Source: Colletotrichum lupini (taxonomy: Eukaryota; Ascomycota; Sordariomycetes; Glomerellales; Glomerellaceae). From it: 64,000 bases of DNA. Of the stretch, positions 1 to 13,229 are shown piece by piece. The stretch lies in contig NC_064677.1 in NCBI RefSeq assembly GCF_023278565.1, forward strand, positions 2,914,001-2,978,000. Reading direction: 5' to 3'. A program made the translations under genes and the position numbers. How positions within the stretch are numbered: the stretch's first letter is position 1; each line of letters begins with the position of its first letter. The notes beneath the pieces are model-generated. The model was not told where the DNA came from. It searched no databases and saw only the letters and a program-made list of their open reading frames with translations.

Positions 1-1557
1 GCCGTCACCGTCGTCGAGGACGTCCGCAACACATGGACCCCTCAGCTGCGCCGCGTCGAAGACGTCGGTGAGACGATCCTTATCTACGTCGACCTCGCCG
101 AGGCCAAGAAGGCCATGGGCGGCTCCGCCCTGGCGCAATCATTGGGACAGATGGGCAACGAGGCACCGGACGTGCGCAACGTGGATCTCATTACGGACTA
201 CTTTGATGCTCTGCAGCAGCTACACAAGAGCGGCGTCGTTCTCGCCTACCACGACGTCTCGGACGGCGGTCTCCTGACCACCGTCGCCGAGATGATGTTC
301 GCCGGCCGTTGCGGCGCCGACCTCATGCTCGACGGCATCGCCAAGTCCGGCTCCCCCAACGACATTCTCGAGGCCCTCTTCCACGAGGAGCTCGGGGCCG
401 TCTTCCAGGTCCGCAAGGAGGACGAGACCAACTTCAAGCGCTGCTTCGCCACTTGCGGTCCTCCTCCCGGCCTCGTCCGCACGTTTGGTGTCGTCCAGCC
501 CAAGGGCAACCAGACCCTCAACATCCGCTACGGCGGCCACACCCCCATCGTCAGCCTTGACCGCGCCGAGATGCAACAGTGGTGGTCGAGGACGTCGTAC
601 GCCATGCAGAGGGAGAGAGACAACCCGGCGTGCGCAGATAGCGAGTACGCCATCGTCTCCGACTCGGCCGACCCCGGTCTGTCGTACAACCTTACCTTCT
701 CTCCGTCAGAGAACATCATGCCCCTGACGGCCTCCCTCGGCAGCCTCCTCCGCAAGGCACCTCGCGTCGCCATCCTGCGCGAGGTCGGCGTCAACAGTCA
801 CAAGGAGATGGCCTTTGCCTTCAAGGCCGCCGGATTTGACCCCATCGATGTTCACATGTCCGACGTCCTCGCAGGCCGCTCACTCGCCGACTTTGTCGGT
901 GTTGCGGCCGGCGGTGGCTTCTCCTACGGCGACGTCTTTGGCGCCGGCGTTGGTTGGGCCCAGTCCATCCTCGAGCATAAGCACGCCCGCCAGGAGTTTG
1001 AAAACTTCTTCAAGAGACCCGACACCTTCGCCCTGGGCGTCTGCAACGGCTGCCAGATGATTACCCGTCTCAAGGAGTTGATCCCGGGCACCGAGAACTG
1101 GCCCACGTTCGTCGAGAACGCCAGCAGGCAGTTCGAGGCGCGCTTCGCCATGGTCAAGATTGACGAGTCCCGCGCCGCCACGCCCTCCGTCTTCCTCCAC
1201 GGCATGGACGGCTCGTCCTTCCCCATCGCCGTCTCCCACGGCGAGGGTCGCGCCTCCTTCTCCAACCCCAACGCCCTCGAGGACCTGAGCGGCGAGGGCC
1301 TCGTGCCTCTCCGCTACGTCGACAACTGCCTCAAGGTCGCGGAGCCGGAAGCCTACCCGTACAACCCGAATGGCAGCCCTGGCGGCGTGGCTGGCGTCAG
1401 GAGCAGGGACGGCAGGGTCTTTGCCCTCATGCCCCATCCCGAGCGGACCATCATGGCGGACGTCGGCAGCTACGTCCCCACGGAGCAGGTCGAGGGTTGG
1501 GGAGAGTTCGGCCCGTGGGTCAGGATGTTCAAGAGCGCCAGACGCTGGGTGGGCTGA
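1..1557 (+). CDS. ADE6: Phosphoribosylformylglycinamidine synthase, C-terminal part (5' end outside window)
   Basis: This enzyme makes FGAM from FGAR, glutamine and ATP in de novo purine synthesis, in the cytosol. The frame is open from base 1, so the gene begins upstream; 518 codons are visible, against about 1,300-1,350 residues for the large single-chain PurL family, so roughly the last 40% is here. Residues 39 to about 110 (MGGSALAQ, then YHDVSDGGL) are the end of the second AIRS-like synthase half. From about residue 255 comes the class I glutamine amidotransferase domain: GGGFSYGD, the nucleophile Cys in GVCNGCQM (codon 1042-1044), and the His and Glu of MPHPERT (1435-1437 and 1441-1443). 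All three triad residues are intact. The stop TGA is at 1555-1557. No intron is visible. Codon use is GC-rich and shows no RIP, unlike everything beyond 2.75 kb. The Met at codon 115-117 is internal, not the start. Confidence 0.96.
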   Translation, partial: AVTVVEDVRNTWTPQLRRVEDVGETILIYVDLAEAKKAMGGSALAQSLGQMGNEAPDVRNVDLITDYFDALQQLHKSGVVLAYHDVSDGGLLTTVAEMMFAGRCGADLMLDGIAKSGSPNDILEALFHEELGAVFQVRKEDETNFKRCFATCGPPPGLVRTFGVVQPKGNQTLNIRYGGHTPIVSLDRAEMQQWWSRTSYAMQRERDNPACADSEYAIVSDSADPGLSYNLTFSPSENIMPLTASLGSLLRKAPRVAILREVGVNSHKEMAFAFKAAGFDPIDVHMSDVLAGRSLADFVGVAAGGGFSYGDVFGAGVGWAQSILEHKHARQEFENFFKRPDTFALGVCNGCQMITRLKELIPGTENWPTFVENASRQFEARFAMVKIDESRAATPSVFLHGMDGSSFPIAVSHGEGRASFSNPNALEDLSGEGLVPLRYVDNCLKVAEPEAYPYNPNGSPGGVAGVRSRDGRVFALMPHPERTIMADVGSYVPTEQVEGWGEFGPWVRMFKSARRWVG

Positions 1558-2745
1558 TTTTTTCTGCTTCTTTTTTTTCCAAATACTTTGCATCAACCTT
1601 GTTCCCCTGTCTGCCTGCCTACCTTGACACCGGCTATTCTATGCCTATGAGCAGGGGGTTGGTTCAGAAGGGGAGAAGGGGTTTTCACGTTTCCGGTAAC
1701 AACCAACAAGAATGGTAAAATGAGACAGAAAAGGACAGAGAGAGAGAAAAAAAGGGAGGTGTGGTTTTAGCATTCGGGTACAGCAGCAGCAGCATCACTG
1801 ACGGAGGAATGGGATATGAAAGCGGATTAGACAAAATCACACAAAAAAAAAAATCAAACCTTTTTTTGTTTTTCCACCAGGAGGGGCGGGTTGGCTTTTT
1901 CATTGGTACTAAAACAAAGACTACAAATATACACATACACAATGGCTTGGGATTGGGAGGGAAGGGAAGGGACGGAAAGGGTAGGGGGCAAAGGGGAAAT
2001 GGAATAGTATTGAGGAAAGAAAGTGAGAGGGCAAGGCAAGATCGAGAAGTCCCGTCTATCCTGTCTATCCTGTCTATAGCTTTTTTTGGCTTCATCGACC
2101 ATAACTTTCTTTCGAGTTTTCTTTTTTTCGTTAACTTTGGTGATTGACATGTGTACGCTCTGTTCATCTCGTTCCTCTTTCCTCCTTGACTGACGTGTGT
2201 ATTCTACTCGTCTTAGCAGGAACAAGGCCACAAAACTGTCGGGTACTTGAACGAAAGGTAACGAAGGGGAGAGAGTGTGTGAGAGGCAGAGAAAAAGGCC
2301 CGAAGTTCCTTCCTGCTTGCCTTACCTGCTTCCGGCCTCAGCTATGCAGCAGGGCGAGGAGGGAAAACAGAAAGGGGCTTAGTAGCCAATCTCTTCCCTC
2401 AGGTCGATCTACAAATGAAACAGGATGGACATAGGTATCCTCGTCTTCTAGTTCTCTAGGCTTGCTCAAATGGAGGAAGATAGACATGTCTGGGGGAGAT
2501 AGGCACATCATGCAGAGTCCATCGAGGGGGTTGATGGACGTGTACGTTTGTCTCCGGGGCCTACGCCTATCCCTCTCAATGGTCAAATATACCGACTACA
2601 TGCAAGCACAGTTGGAGCAATTAATAGTTGCCGGTACATACTTTCTAGATGAACGTTAAGATACGTGTATGTGCGTCTATATACGTACTAACCACTCCAT
2701 CGCCGTTTCTACTCACCTATGTCGAGTGATTCAATAAACTAATAA
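1558..2745. other. 3' flank of ADE6, intergenic, not RIPed
   Basis: Low-complexity fungal intergenic DNA with ordinary CpA and TpG content. It holds poly-T runs just after the stop (about 1558-1580), A-rich tracts (about 1730-1760 and 1840-1870), a purine-rich G/A tract (about 1950-2030) and pyrimidine runs. An AATAAA hexamer lies at 2733-2738, but it is nearly 1.2 kb past the stop and cannot be assigned to ADE6 with confidence. ATG-started frames of 80-160 codons occur on both strands. They translate to Lys, Ser, Pro or Phe homopolymer-like protein and overlap each other, so I do not call genes. The region ends in a C-run (about 2749-2756), where the AT-rich block begins. Confidence 0.8.
2052..2078. 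repeat. 3 x 9-bp tandem repeat (ctgtctatc)
   Basis: Three adjacent 9-bp units: ccgtctatc, ctgtctatc, ctgtctata. A short microsatellite in the ADE6 3' flank with no evident function. Confidence 0.85.
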
Positions 2746-5646
2746 TAACCCCCCCTAGTTAAGGTAGGAGTCCCGTGTATAGTAGTAAGTGCTTAGTTAT
2801 TAGTAGATCCCCGGGCAAATTTTTAGCTAATTAGGGGCTAGAAATATTTTATTATATAATCGCTTTATTACTGATTTAAATATTACGAGTTTTATATAAT
2901 AAAGGAATATACTACTTTACGCTTTACTAAATTATTTTAAAAATATTTCTTAATTATATCTCCTCTTAATTATATTAAAATTTACTTATTATAACCGACT
3001 TTATAGAATTATTTTTATAAGACTTATTTATTATATATAATAATAATATTATTTTAATACTTTTATTTTAGTAAAGCGAATTTAATTTATTATAAAATAT
3101 CTAAGAAAATTTAGATTACGATAGCGTATTTATTTTATATCCTAGTTTTTATAAATATCGAGCTCCTATTTATAAAGAGTCGATTAAATAAGTAAGTATT
3201 ATATAAATTAAACCTCTATATTAAATATTAATATAATACTTAGGTTATAAATAATAATTCCGATAATTATATTATTATTTTTAATAACTTAAATATCCGT
3301 ACTAAAACTTAAAATAACTAAGGTATTATTATAGTATAATAGCTTTAATATACAGCTAGTATACCTAAGTTTCCTCTAACTATTAATAATAAAGTTATAC
3401 TTATTATTTTAACTAAAGCCTTATTTATAAAAGAAATTGAGCGGCTATAAGACATAGTATATTTAACTTTCTATTTCTTAATATTAAGAATTATTAAAAA
3501 ATAGTAGATTTAATATAATACCCGACGAGGTATTACTAGTTTTTTAATAATTAGTATTATTTTAGGAGATATACTTATAATATAATATTATTATACTTAT
3601 TAAGGTAGCAAAGCCTATCTATATATACCCTATAACGACTTTTATTATATAATTATTTTAAAGGACCTCGTTAAGAAGTATAATATACTACGAAATAGAG
3701 TTAAGATATTTAATATTATAAAAAAGATTATTAAGTAAGTCCGGTTATTTAAAAAACATTTTAAAAACGTTTGAAGAACATTTCTAATCGTTTTCTTCTT
3801 AAATAAAGTACTATTTATACTATATATACTAAGTTTAAAAAAGGTATTATATATTAAGAATAGAATACGACATATTTCCTTAAACTAAAAAAGATATAAT
3901 ATAGTATATATATAAGATTATTTAATAAAATAATATAAATAACTTATAAAAAACTTAATAAGAGCTTATTAATTTTTAGTAATAGATCTTATTATACTAA
4001 AATTCGCATCCTTTATAAAGACTGATAAATTACTACTTTTATTTAATTTTATTAAATTAGAAATATTATATATAATATATTAAAATAGTTATAAATAAAA
4101 CGGATGCGCAATTTATAGAGAAAAGGGATTAAGAATACTATATATTTATATCGAATTATTAAAAACGTCCTACTTATAATAAGCTTATTAAATATTTTAT
4201 TAAGGGATAAAACTAAGTTATTACTAACTAAATAAAACTTATTTTAGACTACTACTTAAACTTAAAGTAGTAAAGTATTCCGTTAAATATCGATACTTTA
4301 TTCTAAAGGATATTAAGATAATACTATTTATTATCTTAACGTCTTATAATAAATATAATTATCCTCTATTATTACTAAATAAAACTTTAAAAGCTATTAT
4401 TTAAAGTATTTTTTAAATTCTCTAAAGAATTAATAAACTAAGTACGAGTCTAAACGCCTTTTTTTAATCTCCTTAACTTTAAGAATTCTTAGTTAAAAAT
4501 AAGGAGCGAATAATTATAGATATTTATTAAAGCCTTATAAAAATAGACTTTTTATAATATATTATTTATAAATAATAAATTCTTTTATTTCCTAAGGGAA
4601 GTTAGACCTTAGCTCTTATATTATAATAATAAAAAAAAGTAAAGAAGCGAATATATATAAGTTTCTTTATAAATATAAGAAGAATAGCTATTTTAATATT
4701 ATAATAAGTATATAGTATATCTAATATACGTACTAATCTAATACTAACTATATAGTTATTTACTTTTTTTTTAAAAAATAAGCAGAATAATAAAAGTTCG
4801 ACGATATAAAGTCGTTTATAATTAATATAAACTATAAATATATAAAGAGTATAGGTTAGTAAGAAATTATTTAGGGTTAATATAGTTAAAATAGCGAAAA
4901 AGTATATTATAATACTAGAAATGTTTCCGAAATATTTCTTAACCTTTATTTTAAAATTATTAATATATTACTTATAAAGCTCTGCTTCTTATATAGGTCT
5001 ATATAAATACCGAAACTATAAATATATACTACTATATATTTCGAGTTATATTTAATATCCTAGAGCGAAAGTATTAAGTTTAGGTCTAATAGAAATACGT
5101 TTATAAAACCGGCCTTTTTAAAATTATTTTAGATTAAGTAAATATAGTAATTAAAAGCTTAGATAAATACTTTATTAAAAGGTTTAACCCTTAATAAATA
5201 TAGCTTACGTAAGTCTAAAACTATATATACTTATATTACGTATATTTTAAAAGAAGTATTAAAAAACTCCTAGGTAAAAATTATTCTTATAATATAAACT
5301 CTACTTATAATATATTAATATCTCTAGCACGTATAGCTTTAACGAGGTAATGCGGGATATTTGTATAAAGAATATAAAAAGTAAATATTTATATAGAAGC
5401 AAGAATATATAAATATAGGGGAAATAAGCGTATATAAAAGAGGTTTTTATAATAAAGAGAGTAATATAGTTAAATTATTATATGAGAAGTTGCTTACGTA
5501 ATATTGATAATAAGGCGAATAATAAGGTAAACAAAGTTACCTTTGTAATAATATCTCTCCTAAAATATTAAACGGCGCTTAATTATAACGAGCTATATAA
5601 TATAATTTATTATAAATATTATATTTTATTATATATAGCTTATAGT

Positions 5647-5698
5647 AAAAACATTTTAAAAATATTTCGAAAGAGGAAAATGGTTTTAAAATGTTTTT
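5647..5698. repeat. 15-bp perfect inverted repeat, 22-bp spacer
   Basis: The left arm aaaaacattttaaaa (5647-5661) is exactly complementary to ttttaaaatgttttt (5684-5698). It keeps a CpA on one arm and the matching TpG on the other, both of which escaped RIP. A similar half-motif occurs at about 3751. It could be a transposon end or a chance palindrome in AT-rich DNA. Confidence 0.7.
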
Positions 5699-5961
5699 AA
5701 AATATTTCTTATTAATACCTCGCCTAATTAATATAGTAGTTTTTCTTCTAGCTTTATAAGTATAAAAGATTAACCTTATCGGGATCACGCTTTTAAGGGA
5801 AATTATATAATATAGTATACTTTTTAATTATATAATACGTATAATATATCCTAAGTACGTGCTTAACGTAATATAGTAATTTCGATATAAAAATTACTAT
5901 TTAATTTGGGATAAGTAAGCTACTTTACGGCAGCGCTAGTTAAAAAGGTTAATAGTAAAGG

Positions 5962-6003
5962 TTAGTTATAATAATTAACCGTAATAGTTAGCCGTAATAG
6001 TTA
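5962..6003. repeat. Degenerate 13-bp tandem repeat
   Basis: About three units of the form gttagccgtaata, with RIP-type differences between units, ending at a GC-rich patch (gaggcggcc). No function is evident. Confidence 0.6.
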
Positions 6004-6170
6004 GAGGCGGCCTTTTTTAACCACAGAAGTTCTAAACTTTAATAATAACGTAGAGGTTTTTAGAAAAAGGGCTAAATAAGCTAATATTTACTACTCTTCG
6101 TACTAGAGCTCGTAAAAATTCTTTTTATCCTTATTATTTCTAATATTACTTAAAGCTACTCTCTATTTAA

Positions 6171-6222
6171 ACTAAATAAGTCTATTAAATAAATCTACTA
6201 AATAAATCTACTAAATAAACTT
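6171..6222. repeat. 4 x 13-bp tandem repeat
   Basis: Four adjacent 13-bp units: actaaataagtct, attaaataaatct, actaaataaatct, actaaataaactt. Some of the differences are RIP-type transitions. The 13-bp period is not a multiple of three, so it was probably non-coding. Confidence 0.8.
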
Positions 6223-8333
6223 ATTAATATATAAACTACTACTTAGATAGCTAGTTAGATAACTAGTTAAGAAGTTAGCTAGTTAAAATACTACTTTAAT
6301 AAGAACTTAAAGATACCCGTTAATAAGTCTACTCCTCTCGGGCTAGGTGCCCTCGGCTAGCTCGACGCTATAGCTATTATAATTAACGTAAATATACCCG
6401 AGGATTAGTAAAGTACTTTCTAGCGGTATAGAATTTAGCTAAGTAATATTATAGGCGCTATGAATAGCCGGGCTAATATAAATATTAAAATCTAGTACAT
6501 TAACGCCGGCCTAGTTATAATAACTATAATAAACGGGCCGGAAGTATATAAGGTTAGGGTAATAAGCCGGCGTTTTAAATAGCTCTTATAAGACCCCCCG
6601 GGTAATAATAATACTTATATAAAAAAATAGATTATACTAGACCTAGTTACTTACGTAGGCTAGTACTAAGAGGTCCTGTGCGCGTTAAAGTAAGTAAAGC
6701 TCGCCCTATAGGCGGCTAGAACTTAGGAGGACTTTACGTAGTAAAAGGTTAGGAGTTTTAGTTAGTAATTAGGTATAGAGCGTATTATACTTAGTTTTCC
6801 TTAATATATAATATATAGTACGGCCCCGGCAGATTGCTCCGTCGGGGGGCTTGCCTAATTAATAATAACTTATTATTTTATAAAAAACTTTCCGTAATAT
6901 ACTAACTAAATAAAGTATAAATAAGAACTATATATTATAACCGGGTTCTATAATAAGATAACTAAGGTTTTTTTAGAAAGCTAGCTTCTAATACTTAATA
7001 ATATAAATATAATTAAGATCTTTTACTTAGTTTTATATATTTAAACTAGTTAGTATCTCCCTTTACTTATTATAATTAATAAATACGTATTAATAATTAG
7101 CTATTATAAGTATTAGCTAACTTTAATAGTACTCGTAACTAAGATTAGAATCTAATATTGCGGGATTTTATAACGCGTTATAAATATATTATAACTTTAT
7201 ATCGAAATATTAGTATTATAAGCCGTTTTTAAGATTTAATATAACGTTAGAGTATATTTAAAATACGCTTTAATAAATACTTATTAACTATTAAACTAAA
7301 AAAAAAAGTAAGAGATCGGGCTAAGAATTTATAAACTAATATTAGAGAATTATCTTATATTTAATAAAAAACTTATAAAGATTTAGTTATTAGTTAATAA
7401 AGTAGTTCTTAAAGTAAGAACTTTAATAGCTTTAGTTTTAATAATTATAATAATTTTAATAATACTTAGTTTTAATACGAAATAAGTATTTTATTTTTTA
7501 AAGTACCTTTTTTATTAAATAAAAGTCGAAACCCCCCGAGTTCTTTAGTACCTTATAGTAGTTTATAAAAATAAGCTACCTAATTATAAATATAAATAAA
7601 TATAAATTATCTTATATTTAAAATAATAATAAATACAAGTTAATAAGATCTAAGAGGATAAAAAATAAAAAGAATAAGAGTTTAAGCTTAAATAAGAACG
7701 TAAAAAATATAAGTTTTTAATAAACTAGGCTTATAAAGAGCATAAGTTTATTATAAAATAAGATCGCTTAAATAGGGCAATAGAGGTAAAAATAGTACTT
7801 AATTAACGGAAATAGGAGTAGGAAATAAGCTAGTAAAATAAAAGCTTATAAATATTTTTATATTTATTTCTTTTTTATTTTTATTCTTATTTAAGTACTT
7901 TAAAGTATTTCTTTTATAATATTAATATAAAGTATAAAGTAATATTTATAATATTTTATTAAATTATGAATAAGAATATTTTATAGGTCCTTTTAAGTAT
8001 TAATAATAAGAGAAATTATTCTTTTAATAAAATAATCCGTTAGGGATATATTATATATTACGTATTAAAGAAAGCTAAATATATTACGCTTTATACTTAA
8101 TTATTAATTAAAATAACTCCTAACTTATTATTACCTATTTAAAAAGCGAGTTATACTTATTTTAATATATATAAAACCTTTTAGTATTAGCTTATATAAG
8201 TAGCTAAATTTTATATTATATACTTCTTTTTATTAAAAATTAGGGGACCCTTTATATATTCTTTTGTATTTATACTAGAAATTAATAGGGACGTATAACG
8301 AATTAATACGGATATATAGCTTTTAGGGATATA

Positions 8334-8595
8334 TAATAAAAACGTATAAGATATAAAGGACTCTCGTAATATAGTACTTTAAAAAAACTACTAATACTTA
8401 TAAAAATAATATAAAGTACCTCTTTTAATTAGGTTAATACGATTTTAATTAACGGAGCTATAACTAAAAAAAAGAGGATAGTATTAACTAGATTAAAAAA
8501 GTAAACTTCTTAATCGTTTTATATTATTACGTTTAAAAATAAATTATTAAAAAAGCTTTAGTTCGATTTTAAAAAGTATATATATAATTAAAATA
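8334..8595. repeat. LTR-like dispersed repeat, copy 1 (262 bp)
   Basis: Matches 60964-61226 in the same orientation over its whole length, almost all differences being C/T or G/A. The ends read ta...ta, which would be TG...CA before RIP, as in an LTR. No clear target duplication flanks it and I cannot pair it with an internal region, so a solo LTR is the likeliest reading. This copy is more mutated than the other: CpG sites kept there (for example cgcggtacgg) are TpA here (cgtaatatag). Orientation is not determined. Confidence 0.65.
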
Positions 8596-11500
8596 ATTGA
8601 GGAGTCGCTACTTTCCCCTCTAGATTTAGTAATACCCCCGTTCGGGTATAGCGTCCTTACTATTTTATACCTCTACCCTTATAAACGCTAACGAACTACG
8701 CCTATAAATACGTAAATACGGGTAACTTATAATAATAACTTCCCATATACTCTATAACTTCTCTTATTAAACTCGTAATACTACCGCTTCTTAATTATCC
8801 TCTTTTTCCTTTTATTTAGAATATATTTACGGACGTCGCAAGCCGGCTACTCCTATTCTATACCCTTAATACGTCGCTCCTTATTACGTCTCTACTATAT
8901 ATATTTCCGGGTATATAACTAAACTAGATACTCCCTTTTTACCCTAATCTACTTATTTTCGCTATATTTATTTAAATACTAAAAGTATATTAAACGTAAT
9001 ATAAATAAAGAAATAAGGCTTTTAGTATATATTTAGCAAAGATATTAATAACTCGACTTACTAAGTAAAGCTAGTAATATTAATATTACCCCGCTTATCT
9101 TTTATTATAATAATATAAACGAATAATACGTCTCTTAATACTATTCGGGTAGCCTCGGTTATTACCCCTATTTTATTACTAATATTCCCTATTTGCTCTA
9201 TATTAAACCCGTTAACTATAACTCTTATTTAGTCCGATTTATAAAACGCGCTTTTTAAGTTTATTTTAATTAATAGCTATTATACGTATTTTTAACACCT
9301 TAGACTTTTTATAAATATACTTTATACTATATTTTAGGAACTATATTTATAAGATATACTACTTAAGTAGAGGGTAGTATAATCTATTTAAAAATACCTC
9401 TTTTTTAGGAGTTAATAACTACTTTTATTATTAAGTTAGGGGCGTAGTACTATGCCGCTAATTAGTAATTCCGAATTTTACGAGGGATTATAAAAGTAAG
9501 TTTAAGCTTCGGGTTATACTTTTATCCTCCGTAATCTTATTAAATAGGCTAGGAAATAATAAGCTAAAGTTTAAGAAGGGCTAAAGAAGCGGTAATGACG
9601 ATTTTTAGTACTATTTATAAAACTATATAAGACTATTAGTATTCTAGCGAATACGCCGACTTTAATTAAGTAGCGTAACTCTATTTATAGTTAGTATATA
9701 TTTATATATTTTAAAAAAAAAATACTTTTAACTTCTTTTTTAAGTACTACTTCTAGTCCTCTATATCTCGCTTATTTAGTCCTCTCTCTAGCTATATCCG
9801 TTAATTTAAATAATATTTATTTTTATTAACTACTAAGACTAGTAGTCCGTTAACGAGTACTTAAAGAAAAAGAATAATAGAATAGTAATATATCCCCCTT
9901 TAGTATAGAGGAAATCGTTATATAATCTATAACTAAATCCTATAAGTACTATAGAGCTATAAGCTCTAACGTAAACCCTACTACTTTTATTTCTAAGGCC
10001 TATTTAAAAATAGTTAGTAATATACTTACCTAGATAAACAGCACTTCTTACTATACTAGTAGCGATTTTAGACCGGAAATATTATTTTTTATACTAATAA
10101 AAAAGTCTATAATAATAAAATTAAATACGACGATTAATATTAAAATAACTAAGATATTAGCTACTTAATTATTATTCGAAGCGTTAATTCCTATAACTTT
10201 CCGACTCTCTATACTTACTAAAGCTTTAGCTAACTTATTACTAATATCGTATTATAAAGTTAAAAATAAAGCAGATATAGCCGCTCCCTAAGTAATTAGT
10301 AATTATACTTAATTTATATTAAAAATAACCCTTAATACTTATAGTAAAGCTATTACCTCGCTTTTTAAATAGGAGTAATAAAATATCCCGCTATGCGTTT
10401 TACTAAGAAGTAGTTTTCTAGCTTAGTTAGAATATTATCGATCGTAGTTAGTTAGTAACGGGAGAACTTAAGAGGGCTTTAATCCTATTATAACTACGCT
10501 AAGGATTTTTAATTTTATAATATAGTTAACTAGAAATAACTTAACGTTTCTAGTATTAGTATTATTTATAATAATATTATTATAAAAAAGCGGATATAGC
10601 GTTATACTTAGTATTAATTAACTCGTCCTTAGACTAACTATTTCTAAGAAAATAATAGTCCTTAGCGTTAAGGAACTTAAAATTAACTTAAGAAGTAAAG
10701 CTAAGCCTAAAACTATTACTAAACCCTTTTTAACTAGCTATATATTATTACTAGCGCCTTAAAGTATTATAAGTTTTAATAATATAGCCCTTATTTCCTT
10801 AATAGCTCCTCTATCTCTAGCCCCTTTAACTCTAGTCTTTTATTAGTCCCGTAGGGGTACGGCCCCTATTAATAACTATACTAAAATTAATTCTAACACT
10901 AAAAGTAATACTAATAAGAGTCCGACTACGTCTTTAGGTAATAATAAACTATTTAATAAGAGGAGTAGTTCCCTTAGCTCTCTTAACTAGCTTAGTAATA
11001 AACGATATAGGGCATACTCTTATAAAGAATTTATTAATAAAATAAGAGCGTCTAAAAAAGGTTATAGATTATAAAAAATATTAACTTAAGTTCTAAGAAC
11101 GAGAAAGTCGTAGCGAGTAGTAAAGCTTATAAAATAGATTAATATAATTAATCTTATATAATTAAAAAGCGTATTAGGTAAGGGGTAAAATACGGATTAC
11201 GTTCTTATAATATTTAACGAGTTTTCTTTATATTTCGCTCCTCTAACGAACTTCGCCCTTAAGTATACTATTATTAGTTATATAACGACGTTTATAATTA
11301 AATAGTAATAAGTAAACCCCCCTTATTATTAATACTAAGCCCTACTAAAAGTAATTTAGTCCCCGCCCAGTCCTTTATTATTTAAATTAAACCTTATATA
11401 ATTCTTATAAGGATATAAGCGGGCTTTTTTAAAAAACGAGGATAGATGTTTATATAAATTAAAGCGAGAGGGGAAGCTTTATTAAAAAGAAATCTACCGT

Positions 11501-13229
11501 TAGTTCTTTAATAAATTTCCGGGACGAACTATTAGAATACTATAAGTTCGTTATAGTACTAAATCAAAGTATTAAATTAGTTTTTAAATTAGACTATCTC
11601 TTTTATAACCGTTATTTCGGCTACTATAAATCTTTAGTAAAATTAAATAGATTAATACGTAAAACGTTATAATAATTAGTAGAGGGCGTGCGCTATACCT
11701 ATATTAGTTTATAGTTTAAGTCGGACTTTTTAAAAAATAATAGCTACTTCCCTAGTTAGTTCGTAGTATATAATTAATTTTAAAAAATAAAATAAACGAC
11801 CCTCGCGTAAGCGTTATTTACGAACGATAATTAAATATAACTTAATAGTTATATATAACTTCTATAAGACTATGCTTATAGCTAATTATAATTAAAATAT
11901 AGTATTATTAAAAGGGTAATAGTAGCTACTTAGCTATACCGCTTGTTAAAAAGGTTTAACCCTACTATATCCTATACTACCTTCCTAGGCTCTGCTTATT
12001 TAATATATAACTTAGCGATATACTACTTACTTAAAAAGTTTAAATATTAATAGTAGCCCCCCTATTTTTATTATACTACCTTCTTTTAAAAGTTAAGGTT
12101 TAATCGCTACTTCTAACTACTTTTTAATTATAAGGATATATTAGCTTAGAGCCTCAACTACCCTTAGACACTACTTACGTAATATAATAAATTATTACTA
12201 AGTACTTACCGCTTTATTAACCGCTTATTCAATAAAGTCCCTAATCGATCTTGCGGGCTTTATTACTTACTAATTTAGCTCGACGTTATATAAAATATAT
12301 TTATACTACTTACTTAATTACGTCGCGTCCTTTAATACTTTATTTTAACTACTAGCGGACTATAGTTCGGAGGCTTAACTACTTAAATATACCGCTTTTT
12401 AAATATATATCGCTTTTATTTAGGTATATAGGCCGGCCGACCGCTTACTTAAAATAAAAGTTATTATTTACTACGATTCGTAAGTTTAAACCTATTACGA
12501 AGTATAGAATATAGATTTATTATCTTAGCGATTACTCTATAGTATACTAAACTAGCGTTAATATACTTATAATCCTAGTATTCTTTATTACTATAATTAT
12601 CTATCTCTTTACTACCGCCGTAACCTAGATAACTTCTCTTAAGCACTATACTTATATAACTAATTAGATTAGTCCCTACGCAATAGTGCCCTAGGATTAC
12701 CCCTTTTTAATAAGCTTTTAAAAAACGCTAAAATAAATAGTTAGTTAATAAGAAAGGAAGAAGAATAATAGACCTTACTTTACTAATTTAATAACTTAAT
12801 AAATACTTTAATAAAATACTCCTAGCTATTCGAGCTACGATACTAAGGGGGCGCCTATAGACCCTATTTTAATATATAGCTTATATATACTAGTTATTAA
12901 GAATAGAGTACTTATACTATAACTAATATTAGTTATATACCGCCTTCCCTTTTTCTTAATAGAGTTAATAATATACCGCCTACTTAAAAGTATTATATAT
13001 ACTACTTTAGAGATTAGTAATACTGCTTTTTTTAATAATCGGACGAGATATTAGCGCTATTAATAATAACCTTAAGAAATAATAGCTCTTAGCTAGTATT
13101 ATATACCGCCTACTTAATTTAATAACTATCTTTTCTAAGCACCTTTACTACTTTTTTTACTACTTACTTTAAGAGTTATATAGTAAAGAAGTAATCTCCT
13201 CTATAACCGGGTTAAGTTCTATTACTTAT
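8596..13229. other. RIPed DNA, unassigned
   Basis: Strongly RIPed, no family recognised. From about 8620 to 9300 and from 10040 to 10560 the + strand has long stretches where in-frame stops are nearly all TAA or TAG at positions that could have been Gln or Trp. These look like former coding sequence, but the conceptual protein is not one I recognise. Between 12.9 and 13.2 kb the motif tataccgcctactt recurs several times (about 12940, 12973, 13107) at irregular spacing. This lies just before the recognisable 5' part of LINE copy A and could be its untranslated leader or unrelated DNA. Confidence 0.5.

Larger units (their letters stand above)
2821..8333. other. RIPed DNA, unassigned
   Basis: I could not tie this 5.5-kb stretch to a transposon family. 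It is uniformly TpA-rich with stops in all six frames. Residual GC-rich patches at about 6320-6860 suggest that part was once GC-rich coding DNA, perhaps a gag-like or host gene. No LTR pair, terminal inverted repeat or second copy was noticed within the window. It holds the small repeats at 5647, 5962 and 6171 listed separately. Confidence 0.6.

Noticed and set aside
880..1596. 238-codon frame on the - strand within ADE6
   Set aside because: It is the antisense shadow of a GC-rich gene with clear PurL motifs on the + strand.
1685..2167. 160-codon ATG frame on the - strand, and a 128-codon frame on the + strand (1761-2147), in the ADE6 3' flank
   Set aside because: They overlap each other and consist of homopolymer-like Lys, Ser, Pro and Phe runs from GA/CT-rich low-complexity DNA; no domain.
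5579..5788. 69-codon ATG frame on the - strand
   Set aside because: It is in RIPed DNA, made of Lys/Ile/Tyr/Asn-rich sequence, and overlaps an inverted repeat; a chance survivor of ATG loss.
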